DNA from: Bacteroidales bacterium
GTDB lineage: Bacteria > Bacteroidota > Bacteroidia > Bacteroidales > ML635J-15
Assembly (NCBI GenBank): GCA_017617125.1
Contig: JAFZWY010000008.1
Location: forward strand, 142,386 to 206,385
Direction: 5' to 3'
DNA: 64,000 nt
Below are positions 1-8,514 of the stretch, piece by piece. A program made the translations under genes and the position numbers. The notes beneath the pieces were generated by a model. That model was not told the origin of the DNA and searched no databases. It saw nothing but the letters and a program-made list of their open reading frames with translations. The first letter of the stretch is position 1. Each line of letters begins with the position of its first letter.

Positions 1-1
1 A

Positions 2-139
2 ACTGAAGATTCCATATTCTTCACCAATGTTTCTGACAAATCGGTTTTAGGATGTGCATACACCCTGCTCGAAGAAAATAAGTTGAGAATTACAGAACCT
101 TGCCATAATAGGATATTGGATCGCGAAGATCGCAAGTAG
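2..139 (+). CDS. C-terminal fragment of an unknown protein
   Basis: An open frame enters from the left edge and ends at TAG 137-139, giving 45 residues that begin TEDSIFFTNVSDK and end in a charged tail (ILDREDRK). The 5' part lies outside the window. No family is recognised. It is on the same strand as the next gene and 66 bp from its preferred start. The fragment could also be a chance open frame, since 45 codons is short. Confidence 0.45.
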   Translation, partial: TEDSIFFTNVSDKSVLGCAYTLLEENKLRITEPCHNRILDREDRK

Positions 140-205
140 CGTAGATACATGAAGGCGGACCGCCCAGCTGTTCGCCTTCTTGCCACCGCTCAAATATTAT
201 TAAAA

Positions 206-904
206 ATGAAAAAGTTTTATTCAATAATCTTGGTAGTCTTGGCTGTCGTTTCTATAGCAGGAATGTTTGCATGCTGCAACACAGATAAGGAAGAGATAGC
301 CGCAGAAATGCCGTCAGGCAACCTTGACGGTCACGAATGGGTTGACCTTGGCTTGTCGGTACGATGGGCAACTTGCAACGTAGGAGCTAACTCTCCCGAA
401 GAGAACGGCGACTACTTTGCTTGGGGCGAAACCACAAAAAAAGAAGAATATTTGTTGTGTAATTACATGTATTTCAATTGGGATAGCGATGGCTATCAGT
501 CGTTCGCAAAGTATTGCAATGGCTCTAATTATGGAGAAAATGGTTTTGCCGACAATATGACAGTATTGGAGGCTTCGGACGATGCCGCCACCGTTAACTG
601 GGGCGATGGCTGGCGTATGCCTACCAAGGACGAGTTTCAGGAGTTGTTTGACAAGTGCAAATGGATAAAGAAGTCGAACGGTTACGAGGTTACTGGTCCA
701 AACGGAAAAACCATACTTTTGCCTCTTGCTGGTTATCGTGTCACATCCGAACCGAGAGAGGTCGGTTTAGACGGTTACTACTGGACAAATTCGCTTGGCG
801 AAAAGGGCCCTTCTTATGCGTGGAGAACCGATTTTGGCAGAGGAAGAATGTTTGAAGATGGTCGCGATTCTGGTCTGCCGGTTCGTCCAGTTTGCAAAAA
901 ATAA
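206..904 (+). CDS. lipoprotein with Fibrobacter major-paralogous (FISUMP-like) domain
   Basis: The ATG at 206 is preferred over the in-frame ATG at 149 because it places a typical signal peptide (MKKFYSIILVVLAVVSIAG) at the N-terminus. A cysteine pair follows at the lipobox-like MFACC, so a lipid-anchored surface or periplasmic protein is likely. The mature part carries EWVDLGLSVRWATCNVGA, YFAWGET, GDGWRMPTKDEFQEL and a C-terminal GLPVRPVCK, the motif order of FISUMP-type domains that are abundant in Bacteroidetes and Fibrobacter. The domain's molecular role is not established. Confidence 0.75.
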   Translation: MKKFYSIILVVLAVVSIAGMFACCNTDKEEIAAEMPSGNLDGHEWVDLGLSVRWATCNVGANSPEENGDYFAWGETTKKEEYLLCNYMYFNWDSDGYQSFAKYCNGSNYGENGFADNMTVLEASDDAATVNWGDGWRMPTKDEFQELFDKCKWIKKSNGYEVTGPNGKTILLPLAGYRVTSEPREVGLDGYYWTNSLGEKGPSYAWRTDFGRGRMFEDGRDSGLPVRPVCKK

Positions 905-929
905 TTTAACTTTGCAACCTGATATTTAA

Positions 930-1010
930 TTAGAAATTGGCGTAGCCAATAAAACGCCGCAGGCATAGAAACTTGAAACGGCGAAGCCATAGAAACTTAG
1001 AAACTTTTAA
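930..1010 (+). repeat. intergenic mini-hairpin cluster (3 units)
   Basis: Three tiny inverted repeats lie between two lipoprotein genes: TTGGC-GTA-GCCAA at 937-949, GCC-GCA-GGC at 956-964 and GGC-GAA-GCC at 980-988. They are joined by AAACTTGAAAC/AGAAACTT spacers. Larger arrays of the same units occur at 6267-6436 and 8488-8514. Confidence 0.7.
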
Positions 1011-1020
1011 ATTGTTGAAT

Positions 1021-1536
1021 ATGAGAAATATCTTATTGTTTTTAGCCTTTGTTTCCGTAGCGGGAATGGGCTGTAATGCAAACGGAAAGACTTCCGAACC
1101 TGTAACGGAAGATGTTGCAAACAATGTAGAACAGGAAAACCAGGAACAGACTGTAGAGGCCGAACCTGAGACTTACTATCACTATTCCGATTATCAAATC
1201 ACTTTGCCTACCGAAAAATGGGAAGTCGATATTGCATATTCTAATTCTGGAATTAGAAAAAAAGGAACCAAAATCGAATTTGAAGTTAAACACTGGGATT
1301 CTCCAAGCCTCGAGGAAACCATCTCAAAATATCCTGCCGAAAGCCGTCACGACGACATTGTAATCGGCGACTACACTTGGAAGGTGTTCACCGACGACAA
1401 CGACTATTTCAAGATGTGCTGCTACATATACAACACAGAAAAGAAATATGTTGTACGCGTTGCCACCGACAATATAACCGATCCGACAAATCCCGACTTG
1501 CACGAAGTTTTGGAAGGGGTAAGGTTTGTGGATTAA
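1021..1536 (+). CDS. small lipoprotein, function unknown
   Basis: The start at 1021 (MRNILLFLAFVSVAGMGC) is chosen because it begins a signal peptide with lipobox VAGMGC; an earlier in-frame ATG at 973 would start inside the repeat array. The 171-residue product has an acidic low-complexity linker (EDVANNVEQENQEQ, about residues 28-45) followed by a compact domain of about 120 residues. No family is recognised. A hairpin with a T tract follows 33 bp after the stop. Confidence 0.7.
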   Translation: MRNILLFLAFVSVAGMGCNANGKTSEPVTEDVANNVEQENQEQTVEAEPETYYHYSDYQITLPTEKWEVDIAYSNSGIRKKGTKIEFEVKHWDSPSLEETISKYPAESRHDDIVIGDYTWKVFTDDNDYFKMCCYIYNTEKKYVVRVATDNITDPTNPDLHEVLEGVRFVD

Positions 1537-1568
1537 TGGATAATTTACAATGAACAATTGACAATTTT

Positions 1569-1604
1569 GTAGGCTCGCAATGCATTGCGGGCCTACAGTT
1601 TTTT
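1569..1604 (+). terminator. Rho-independent terminator built on a REP-like palindrome
   Basis: A nearly perfect palindrome (GTAGGCTCGCAATG / CATTGCGGGCCTAC, one mismatch, no separate loop) is followed by six T residues. It lies just after the lipoprotein gene. The core CGCAATGCATTGCG resembles the palindromes near 11.95 kb, so this may be a dispersed repeat that also acts as terminator. Confidence 0.65.
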
Positions 1605-1667
1605 GTGTAAATCATAAAATCTTTGAATTATTAAATTTTTGAATGATTATATTCATTGAATTTTCCT

Positions 1668-1675
1668 TACTTTTG
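1668..1675 (+). promoter_or_regulatory. Bacteroidetes -7 box for the TonB receptor gene
   Basis: TACTTTTG matches the Bacteroidetes -7 consensus TAnnTTTG and ends 20 nt before the ATG at 1696. No clear -33 TTTG at the usual spacing was seen. Confidence 0.55.
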
Positions 1676-1695
1676 CATCCCAATTTCGCTAGGAG

Positions 1696-4107
1696 ATGAA
1701 GCATTGTTTCGTATATTGTATCTTGCTGGCAATTATGATGTTGCCACAGTTTGCCTTTGCGCAAAAATATACAATTAGCGGCTATGTGAAGGACAAAGCT
1801 ACTGGCGAAGACCTAATTGGCGCAAACGTAATGGTTGCCGGACAGACAATCGGCACGAGCGCAAACGGCTACGGCTTCTATTCGCTCACGCTTCCAAGCG
1901 GTTCTTACGACATCATTTATTCGTTCATAGGCTATAGCGACGACACCGTACACGTCAACCTGAAAGCCGACAAGACACTTACCGTGCAACTTTCGGCTTC
2001 GGCAATAATGACGCAGGAGGTTGTGGTGAGTGCTGAGCGCAAGGCCAATGTGCAGAGCAGCCAGATGAGCGTGGTGCGTCTGCCTGTGGAGACTGTAAAA
2101 ACGTTGCCCGCCTTCATGGGCGAGGTCGATGTGCTGAAGACCATACAGCTGATGCCTGGCGTGCAGTCGGCTGGCGATGGAAATGCTGGTTTTTACGTTC
2201 GTGGCGGTGGTCCCGACCAGAACCTTATTTTGCTCGATGAGGCAACAGTTTACAATGCATCGCACCTTTTCGGGTTCTTTTCGGTGTTCAATGCCGATGC
2301 TGTGAAGGACATGGAGATGTTTAAGGGCGGTATGCCTGCCGAGTATGGTGGCCGTATCAGTTCGGTACTCAACATATCGATGAAGAACGGAAACATGAAG
2401 GAATATCACGTCGAGGGCGGAATAGGTTCTGTATCATCGCGTCTGACGGTGCAGGGTCCTATTGTGAAGGACAAGGCTTCGTTCATAGTTTCGGCACGAA
2501 GAACCTACATCGATGCGCTGATTCGTCCTTTCACAAAGAAAACCTCATTGCTGAGGACTTCGGGATACTACTTCTTCGATGTAAACGCCAAGGCAAATTG
2601 GATTATAAACGACAACAACCGACTTTACCTTAGCGGCTACTACGGTTACGACAAGTTCCGTTTCGGAAGCAAGGAGATGGGACTCGACATGAATATGCCG
2701 TGGGGCAACGGCTTTGTTACCTTGCGCTACAACCATGTGTTCAACAACAAGTTCTTTTCCAACACAAGCCTGATATGGTCGAACTACAAGTTCAATACGT
2801 CGATTTCGATGCTAACTATGGTCGACGAGAATGCCGAAAACAATGAGAACGCATCTGGCTTTGTGCTGAAGCAAAAGTCTGGAATCAACGACTGGAACTT
2901 GAAGCAGGATTTCACTTGGCTTGCTGGTCCGAAAAATACAGTAAAGTTCGGCGTTCAGTACACACACCACAAGTTTACTCCAAACACGCTTGCCGCCGAA
3001 ATTTCAGACACTACGCTCGGTTCCGACTTCTCGAACAACAACAACCAGTTTGCACACGAAGTCGGCATTTACATTGGCGACGATTTCAAGATAAACGACC
3101 GCTTTACGCTGTATCTGGGTATGCGTAACTCGTATTTCGTTCAGGTTGGACCATTTACACGCTACATCAAGGACGATTTGCACCAGAACACAATCGACGA
3201 AATCCGTTACAAGGACAATCAGCCGGTTGCGTTTTACTGGGATGTTGAGCCTCGCGCGTCGTTCAAGGTTTCGCTTACCGAAAATTCGTCAATCAAGGCT
3301 TCGTATATGCGCAATTCGCAGTACATACATCTGGCATCCATTTCGGCAACGACCTTGCCGATTGACCTGTGGGTTGCTTGCAGCGATGTAGTGAAGCCGC
3401 AGAAGGGCAGTCAGTACGCGCTCGGATATTTCCAGAACCTGTTCAACGATAAGTTTGAAGGTTCAATCGAGGTTTACTATAAGTCGTTGAAAAACCAGAT
3501 TGAATACATGGACGGAGCTTTGCCTGGCGACGACATTTCCGACAATGCCGACAACTATTTCATTTTCGGCAAGGGCTATTCGTATGGCGTCGAATTTTTC
3601 TTCAAGAAGCGTGTCGGACTTTTCACTGGCTGGATTGGTTACACCTGGTCGAAAACCGACAAGATTTTCGACGATATCGACAATGGAAATCCTTTCCCTG
3701 CAAAGTACGACCGTCGCCACGACCTGTCGGTTACCGCTACTTACCAGATTACCGAAAGACTTACCGCATCGGCTGTGTTTGTCTATGCGACAGGAAATAC
3801 AACAACATTGCCAGTAGCTTCGTATATGATTGATGGTGATTATGTAAATGTGTATGGCAAGCGCAATTCGTACCGAATGCCAGCATATCATCGCCTTGAC
3901 CTTTCGCTGACATGGGATATGAAGACGAAAAAGAATTGGAAATCGTCATTGAATTTCTCGATTTACAACGTCTACAACCACAAGAACCCGTATTTCATTT
4001 ACGTATATAATACTGGAAATGTAAAGGATGGTACATACAAGACTGTTGCAAAGCAGTTGTCGATTATTCCTATTTTGCCAGCAATTACTTGGAACTTTAA
4101 ATTCTGA
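1696..4107 (+). CDS. TonB-dependent outer-membrane receptor
   Basis: The 803-residue product starts with a signal peptide ending near QFAFAQ. A carboxypeptidase-regulatory-like domain follows (about residues 25-105, KYTISGYVKDKATGEDLIGANV). The plug domain includes MPGVQSAGDGNAGFYVRGGGPDQNLILLDE, and a beta-barrel ends in the aromatic terminus ITWNFKF. These are energised importers in the outer membrane; the substrate cannot be read from sequence. The stop codon overlaps the next ATG (TGATG), so it is translationally coupled to the DUF4249 lipoprotein. It is shorter than SusC receptors (about 1000 residues) and no SusD follows. Confidence 0.9.
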   Translation: MKHCFVYCILLAIMMLPQFAFAQKYTISGYVKDKATGEDLIGANVMVAGQTIGTSANGYGFYSLTLPSGSYDIIYSFIGYSDDTVHVNLKADKTLTVQLSASAIMTQEVVVSAERKANVQSSQMSVVRLPVETVKTLPAFMGEVDVLKTIQLMPGVQSAGDGNAGFYVRGGGPDQNLILLDEATVYNASHLFGFFSVFNADAVKDMEMFKGGMPAEYGGRISSVLNISMKNGNMKEYHVEGGIGSVSSRLTVQGPIVKDKASFIVSARRTYIDALIRPFTKKTSLLRTSGYYFFDVNAKANWIINDNNRLYLSGYYGYDKFRFGSKEMGLDMNMPWGNGFVTLRYNHVFNNKFFSNTSLIWSNYKFNTSISMLTMVDENAENNENASGFVLKQKSGINDWNLKQDFTWLAGPKNTVKFGVQYTHHKFTPNTLAAEISDTTLGSDFSNNNNQFAHEVGIYIGDDFKINDRFTLYLGMRNSYFVQVGPFTRYIKDDLHQNTIDEIRYKDNQPVAFYWDVEPRASFKVSLTENSSIKASYMRNSQYIHLASISATTLPIDLWVACSDVVKPQKGSQYALGYFQNLFNDKFEGSIEVYYKSLKNQIEYMDGALPGDDISDNADNYFIFGKGYSYGVEFFFKKRVGLFTGWIGYTWSKTDKIFDDIDNGNPFPAKYDRRHDLSVTATYQITERLTASAVFVYATGNTTTLPVASYMIDGDYVNVYGKRNSYRMPAYHRLDLSLTWDMKTKKNWKSSLNFSIYNVYNHKNPYFIYVYNTGNVKDGTYKTVAKQLSIIPILPAITWNFKF

Positions 4108-5075
4108 TGCCGATGAGAGAAAATTTGCTTAAGATTTCGATAATTGTCGTGTTGCTGTCGATGGTGGCAATTTCGTCGTGTATCAAGGATATTACGCTCG
4201 ACTTGCCGCAGTCGGAACCATGTCTGGTGGTTGATGGCTATGTCGATTTCGATGACTACCCAGTTGTTTTCCTGTCGAAAAGCACCGCATATTTCCAGGA
4301 ACTCGATTCCAATGCAGTAAACGATTTGCAAATTAACGACACAAAGGCTACCGTAATCGTTTCCGACGGAAATATATCCGACACCTTGCAGTACCTTCCG
4401 ATACAACGCTGGCCCTACAAGTGTTTCATGGGCACCAAGTTCAAAGGGGAACTCAACCACCGCTACGACCTTAAGGTTCTGTACGAAGGCAAAACATACA
4501 CCTCGTCGACATACATACCCGATACTATTCCAATCGATACGGTTTTCCCGACATTTATGACCGATACATTTGCCGTGATGCGTATCAACTGGAGGGATCC
4601 GAAGAACCAGAGCAACTACTATACAATCCATGTCAAGAACCAGTATCAACCGATGTACTACCGTCCGTATGCGTTGAACCACATCATAAGCGACAAACTT
4701 GCCGATGGCGAGGAAATGTCATTTGCCATGGTTGTGAAAGGTCTGGAACGAAATGCGTACTATGATAATTTCTTTACGCAGGAGGAACGCGATTCGTTTA
4801 TAAATAAGCTTGGCGACATCTTTTGTTTCCGTGAGGGCGATTCTGTGTCGTTGAAACTGTCGACAATCGACAACGTTTCGTACAATATCTGGGAGTCGTG
4901 GTACAGGAACTATCTTACCGATGGCAATCCCTTTACTAATCCTGCAACCGTAAGGACAAACATTAATGCTCCCGAAGGTATGAATGCCCGTGGATTCTGG
5001 GTAGGTTATGGCTGTAACTACCGGTCGCTATATTTGTATAGCAAGGATTCTGTTGTCCCAATCGAAAAATTCTAA
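4107..5075 (+). CDS. DUF4249-type lipoprotein, partner of the TonB receptor
   Basis: The 322-residue product has an N-terminal hydrophobic segment and a lipobox at VAISSC. It then shows CIKDITLDLPQSEPCLVVDGYV, the opening pattern of DUF4249 proteins. In Bacteroidetes these are commonly encoded directly after a TonB-dependent receptor, as here. A role as surface-exposed helper of the receptor is inferred by analogy with SusD, not shown. An alternative start is the ATG at 4113. Confidence 0.8.
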   Translation: MPMRENLLKISIIVVLLSMVAISSCIKDITLDLPQSEPCLVVDGYVDFDDYPVVFLSKSTAYFQELDSNAVNDLQINDTKATVIVSDGNISDTLQYLPIQRWPYKCFMGTKFKGELNHRYDLKVLYEGKTYTSSTYIPDTIPIDTVFPTFMTDTFAVMRINWRDPKNQSNYYTIHVKNQYQPMYYRPYALNHIISDKLADGEEMSFAMVVKGLERNAYYDNFFTQEERDSFINKLGDIFCFREGDSVSLKLSTIDNVSYNIWESWYRNYLTDGNPFTNPATVRTNINAPEGMNARGFWVGYGCNYRSLYLYSKDSVVPIEKF

Positions 5076-5078
5076 ATC

Positions 5079-5138
5079 AAACCACCTCAAACCACTTCAA
5101 ACAACTTCAAACAATCTCAAACCATTTCAAACAACTTG
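5079..5138 (+). repeat. 10-bp tandem repeat, six units
   Basis: Six consecutive 10-mers follow the pattern AAACnAnyTC: AAACCACCTC, AAACCACTTC, AAACAACTTC, AAACAATCTC, AAACCATTTC, AAACAACTTG. They begin 4 bp after the DUF4249 stop codon and run into a mini-hairpin GGC-TTTA-GCC at 5151-5160. Confidence 0.85.
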
Positions 5139-5190
5139 AAACTTATAAACGGCTTTAGCCATATAAACTTAGAAACAAAAAACATTACCT

Positions 5191-6162
5191 ATGCTTTGTA
5201 TCTTCAATAACTCCAACGATGCCTATTTCAACATGGCAGTAGAAGAATATGTGTTCACGCATTTCACGGATGATATATTCATGCTTTGGCGCAACGAACC
5301 AGCGATTATTGTGGGATTGTTCCAGAATTCGCTAGCCGAAATAAACCTTGATTATGTGAAGGAAAAGAACATTAAGGTTGTTCGTCGTCTGACTGGCGGA
5401 GGCGCAGTGTTCCACGATTTGCAGAACTTGAATTTTACCTTTGTAGAAAGCAACAGCAAGGGCAATTTTCGCACTTTTACCCAGCCGATTATCGAGGTTT
5501 TGAACGGACTAGGCGTCGATGCACGTTTCGAAGGTCGCAACGACCTTATGATTGACGGACGCAAGTTTTCGGGCAATGCCCAGTGTGTAAGCAATGGACG
5601 AATGTTGCATCACGGAACCTTGTTGTTTGACACCGCTATGACAGACATGTCGAATGCCTTGAAAGTAAACCCGCTCAAATTCGAGGACAAGGCCGTAAAG
5701 TCGGTGCGTAAGCGCGTGACAAATATCAGCGAGCATCTGAAATCGCCCATGACGGTTCTTCAGTTCAGCGACTTGATTATGAAGCATATCATGGATACAA
5801 AGCCCAATTGCCGCAAATATGAATTCACCGATGAGGATATTGCTGCGATAACAAAGTTGCGCGACGAGAAATATTCCACCTGGGAATGGAATTTCGGACA
5901 TTCACCAAAGTATTCCTATTCGAAGATGATAAGGACAAAGGGCGGAAATGTCGAGTTGCATCTCAATATCGAGAAGGGAATCATTACGGCTGCGAAGATT
6001 TACGGTGATTTCTTTGCTAAGCGCGATGTCAGCGATTTCGAGAAATTATTAATTGGTGTGCGTCACGAAAAGGATGCCGTTGCCGATTTGCTTACGAAGG
6101 TAAATCCCGAAGATTATTTTCTCGGAGTAACAAGTGAGGATGTGATTTCGTTGATGTTTTAA
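5191..6162 (+). CDS. lplA: lipoate-protein ligase A
   Basis: The 323-residue protein matches lipoate-protein ligases, which attach lipoyl groups to E2 and GcvH proteins through lipoyl-AMP in the cytoplasm. Visible signatures are NMAVEEY near residue 11, VVRRLTGGGAVFHDLQNLNF (about residues 64-83) and the conserved lysine in GRKFSGNAQ. A C-terminal accessory domain (about residues 250-323) fits full-length bacterial LplA. The ATG at 5191 follows a repeat-rich leader with no clear promoter box. Confidence 0.93.
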   Translation: MLCIFNNSNDAYFNMAVEEYVFTHFTDDIFMLWRNEPAIIVGLFQNSLAEINLDYVKEKNIKVVRRLTGGGAVFHDLQNLNFTFVESNSKGNFRTFTQPIIEVLNGLGVDARFEGRNDLMIDGRKFSGNAQCVSNGRMLHHGTLLFDTAMTDMSNALKVNPLKFEDKAVKSVRKRVTNISEHLKSPMTVLQFSDLIMKHIMDTKPNCRKYEFTDEDIAAITKLRDEKYSTWEWNFGHSPKYSYSKMIRTKGGNVELHLNIEKGIITAAKIYGDFFAKRDVSDFEKLLIGVRHEKDAVADLLTKVNPEDYFLGVTSEDVISLMF

Positions 6163-6170
6163 ATGGCGAA

Positions 6171-6218
6171 CAGTCTAACAGTCTTGCAGTCTAACAGTCT
6201 TACTGTCTTACAGTCTAA
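6171..6218 (+). repeat. 8-bp tandem repeat, six units
   Basis: Six consecutive octamers (CAGTCTAA, CAGTCTTG, CAGTCTAA, CAGTCTTA, CTGTCTTA, CAGTCTAA) start 9 bp after the lplA stop codon. They differ by one or two bases per unit. Confidence 0.88.
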
Positions 6219-6266
6219 CAGCTTGTTTGCCTTTTAGCATTTCTGCCTTGAACATTGCCCCAGAAC

Positions 6267-6436
6267 GGCGAAGCCCTCAACAAAGTTAAACTCAGAAACG
6301 GCGTCAGCCCCTGAAACGGCTTTAGCCATAGAAACCTAGCAACCAGAAATAGGCGTTAGCCGAGAAACAAGAAACGGCGAAGCCATTCAAACTTTGAAAC
6401 TTTGAAACGGGCACCAGCCCTAGAAACGGCGTAGCC
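6267..6436 (+). repeat. array of seven mini-hairpins
   Basis: Seven short inverted repeats are separated by AGAAAC/TTGAAAC spacers. They are GGC-GAA-GCC (6267), GGC-GTCA-GCC (6300), GGC-TTTA-GCC (6318), GGC-GTTA-GCC (6352), GGC-GAA-GCC (6376), GGGC-ACCA-GCCC (6409) and GGC-GTA-GCC (6428). The array ends one base before the stop codon of the convergent M14 peptidase gene. Confidence 0.85.
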
Positions 6437-6437
6437 T

Positions 6438-8318
6438 TTATCTGTTTTTCATCAGAAACGGCAGCACGTCCTTGTTGTCGTTCCATATTTTTTGGAATTG
6501 GGATATAGGCAGGGGGGATGTACCCGAACCGATTTCGATAGTGGCGGCCTTTATGCCTTTAGATGTAGCCCAGTTGCTGCATCCTGTGCCGAAATCCTCC
6601 TCCGAATGATATTCGTAGTTGGTGACGTCCTTAAGTCCTTCGGCAAGGTTCTGGCATTGCTGGCGGAAATCGTCCTTCTGTCCATATGCCCAGAAAATTT
6701 CCTCGCCAGCCGAATGATAGCTTATCAGGGTCACTATGTTTCCTAACGATTCCACAAGTCCGACCAAAGCCTGAGTCTCGAGTTCTGAATGCGCGTTGGC
6801 ACCTCGGTAGTTTGCGCTGCGGGGCGACTTCAAAAATGTCTTGATATGGCGGTTGACATCGAAGTTCCTGTTCAAGTCAACTCCAAGGGCGTTGCTCTTC
6901 CACATTCTTAGGAATGTGTTCAGTTCTGGTCGATTGCGAACCTTGGGGTTTTCTGCGTAGTATATCTTCATTATGTTGTCACGGATATGCGGGTCGCGGA
7001 TGCTATCGAGTCCGAATTGAGATATGCACACTCCATCGGGGTTGAGCATCGGGATTATATGAAGCTGGCAGTCTTCGGTCAGTTCCGAATAGCTTGCGCC
7101 GTCAAATGTTCCCGACCAGAAGTTTTGTAGAAAATGCTCTGTCTGGCACATCACAAGTTGGCTACACATGTATTCGCGTGCGTGTGACGTGGCTTGTACG
7201 ATGACTTGTCTACTTGAATTGTCATTGCCGATTATGAGGTCGAAAATAATCCTTCTGTCGGCGGTTGCACCTAAAGTGTCGATTGTGAGAAGCGAGGGGT
7301 ATTGCTCCGACAGCCTTTTAATGTCGGCACATAGCTTGTCGTATGAGTAAAGTTCGCTTATGGTGTCGGTCACCCATTCGACTTTGTTCCAGTTTGTGCG
7401 CAGTATCCCGTTTTCGTTGAAGTAGCACATCTCGCCGTCGGCAGAGAAGTATCCTGTGACTTTCGCTCCTGAAATGTGGTCGATGAATGTCAGTCCGTCT
7501 TCGGTGTTCTTCCAACCTCCAATGTGCAGTTGTCCGCGTCCTATTCCGTGTTCCTTGCAGTAGCTGTCGAAATCTTCACTATTGACGAAGAGTCTGAGTA
7601 TTGCACGGCGTGTGTAGTTCTGCGAAAGCAAGCCGATATAGTGTTCTCTTTCCCGGTCTCTGAGATTTATGGCGAGCGCCGAAGCAAGGCATTCTACATA
7701 AAGAGAATTGCTTAATGTGTTCATTATTGGGCTGTTGCATACTATATTGTCGGTGACTGATGCGGCTGTGGCATTGTCGTCGAGCAGGAGGTTGAGTTCT
7801 TCGGCTGAGGCCTTTCTGTTGTTGGTGAACGAGAATACACGTTGTGCTAGCATTGTCAGTTCGGCGTTCCTGTCCCTATTTTCCAAGATGCCAGCATTTC
7901 CTCTTTCAATTCCATGCTTGGCGCATAGGCTATGGAAGCTTTCGCTGTTGATTATGTAGTTGCATACGTATTTGCGGCTTATGCCATTTTCAAGGTACGA
8001 CAATAGCTTGTCGCGTTCATTTTGTTCGATTTGGTTTGGTAATATTGTGAGCAAGTCGCCTATATATGTGCTGTCGGGTTTAGAATTGCATTGGGGCAGG
8101 TTTGAAAAATCGCACAATATTTCGGCTCCTGTTTTCTGTTTTGCTGTAAGTAGTCTTGTGAGACTGTCGGCAAGTGTGCGCGACGGAATATCACCTGTTG
8201 CGATTTTGTGTATTTGTTTTATGAAAAGCTTTGGGTTCTTTGAGTCTGCTGCCATCGAAGTGAAATGGCAGAGCATTATGAATGCAACTATGAGTATATA
8301 ACGAATCCTATGCTTCAT
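6438..8318 (-). CDS. secreted M14 zinc carboxypeptidase with DUF4214-like repeats
   Basis: The 626-residue product begins with a signal peptide ending near FTSMAA. Two N-terminal repeats end in IINSESFHSLCAKHGIERG and FVNSEDFDSYCKEHGIGRG, the signature of DUF4214 modules. A short segment resembling cell-wall-binding repeats follows (GAKVTGYFSADGEMCYFNENG). The C-terminal half is an M14 peptidase: HARE zinc ligands near residue 376, the third ligand in LISYHSAGE near 533, and the catalytic glutamate in ATIEIGSG near 594. It probably trims peptides or cell-wall stems outside the inner membrane. A weak antisense signal exists but the minus frame is clearly coding. Confidence 0.85.
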   Translation of the reverse strand: MKHRIRYILIVAFIMLCHFTSMAADSKNPKLFIKQIHKIATGDIPSRTLADSLTRLLTAKQKTGAEILCDFSNLPQCNSKPDSTYIGDLLTILPNQIEQNERDKLLSYLENGISRKYVCNYIINSESFHSLCAKHGIERGNAGILENRDRNAELTMLAQRVFSFTNNRKASAEELNLLLDDNATAASVTDNIVCNSPIMNTLSNSLYVECLASALAINLRDREREHYIGLLSQNYTRRAILRLFVNSEDFDSYCKEHGIGRGQLHIGGWKNTEDGLTFIDHISGAKVTGYFSADGEMCYFNENGILRTNWNKVEWVTDTISELYSYDKLCADIKRLSEQYPSLLTIDTLGATADRRIIFDLIIGNDNSSRQVIVQATSHAREYMCSQLVMCQTEHFLQNFWSGTFDGASYSELTEDCQLHIIPMLNPDGVCISQFGLDSIRDPHIRDNIMKIYYAENPKVRNRPELNTFLRMWKSNALGVDLNRNFDVNRHIKTFLKSPRSANYRGANAHSELETQALVGLVESLGNIVTLISYHSAGEEIFWAYGQKDDFRQQCQNLAEGLKDVTNYEYHSEEDFGTGCSNWATSKGIKAATIEIGSGTSPLPISQFQKIWNDNKDVLPFLMKNR

Positions 8319-8414
8319 TCCAATAGAAAGACTTGATTATTCCCTCTTGAAGTTTTACTTTCATAATCGTATCCCCTTTTAGTCGTTTGCAGTTCCTGCG
8401 TGTCGATTATGACG

Positions 8415-8422
8415 CAAATATA
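8415..8422 (-). promoter_or_regulatory. -7 box upstream of the M14 peptidase gene
   Basis: The minus strand reads TATATTTG, matching TAnnTTTG, about 96 nt before the ATG at 8318. Confidence 0.5.
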
Positions 8423-8487
8423 ATGATTTTTGAAATACGTTGAACCTTGAACGTTAAACGTTGAACCTGAAACTTGAAACCAGAAAC

Positions 8488-8514
8488 CGCGTTAGCGAGA
8501 AACGGGCGTTAGCC
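8488..8514 (+). repeat. mini-hairpin pair overlapping the cdsA stop codon
   Basis: CGC-GTTA-GCG (8488-8497) and GGC-GTTA-GCC (8505-8514) are joined by AGAAACG. The TAA stop of cdsA on the minus strand lies inside the loop of the second unit. The preceding 50 bp are low-complexity TTGAAC/GTTGAAC copies. Confidence 0.8.

Noticed and set aside
151..179. Hairpin GAAGGCG...CGCCTTC before the first lipoprotein gene
   Set aside because: The 7-bp stem has a 15-nt loop and no T tract, so a terminator call is not justified.
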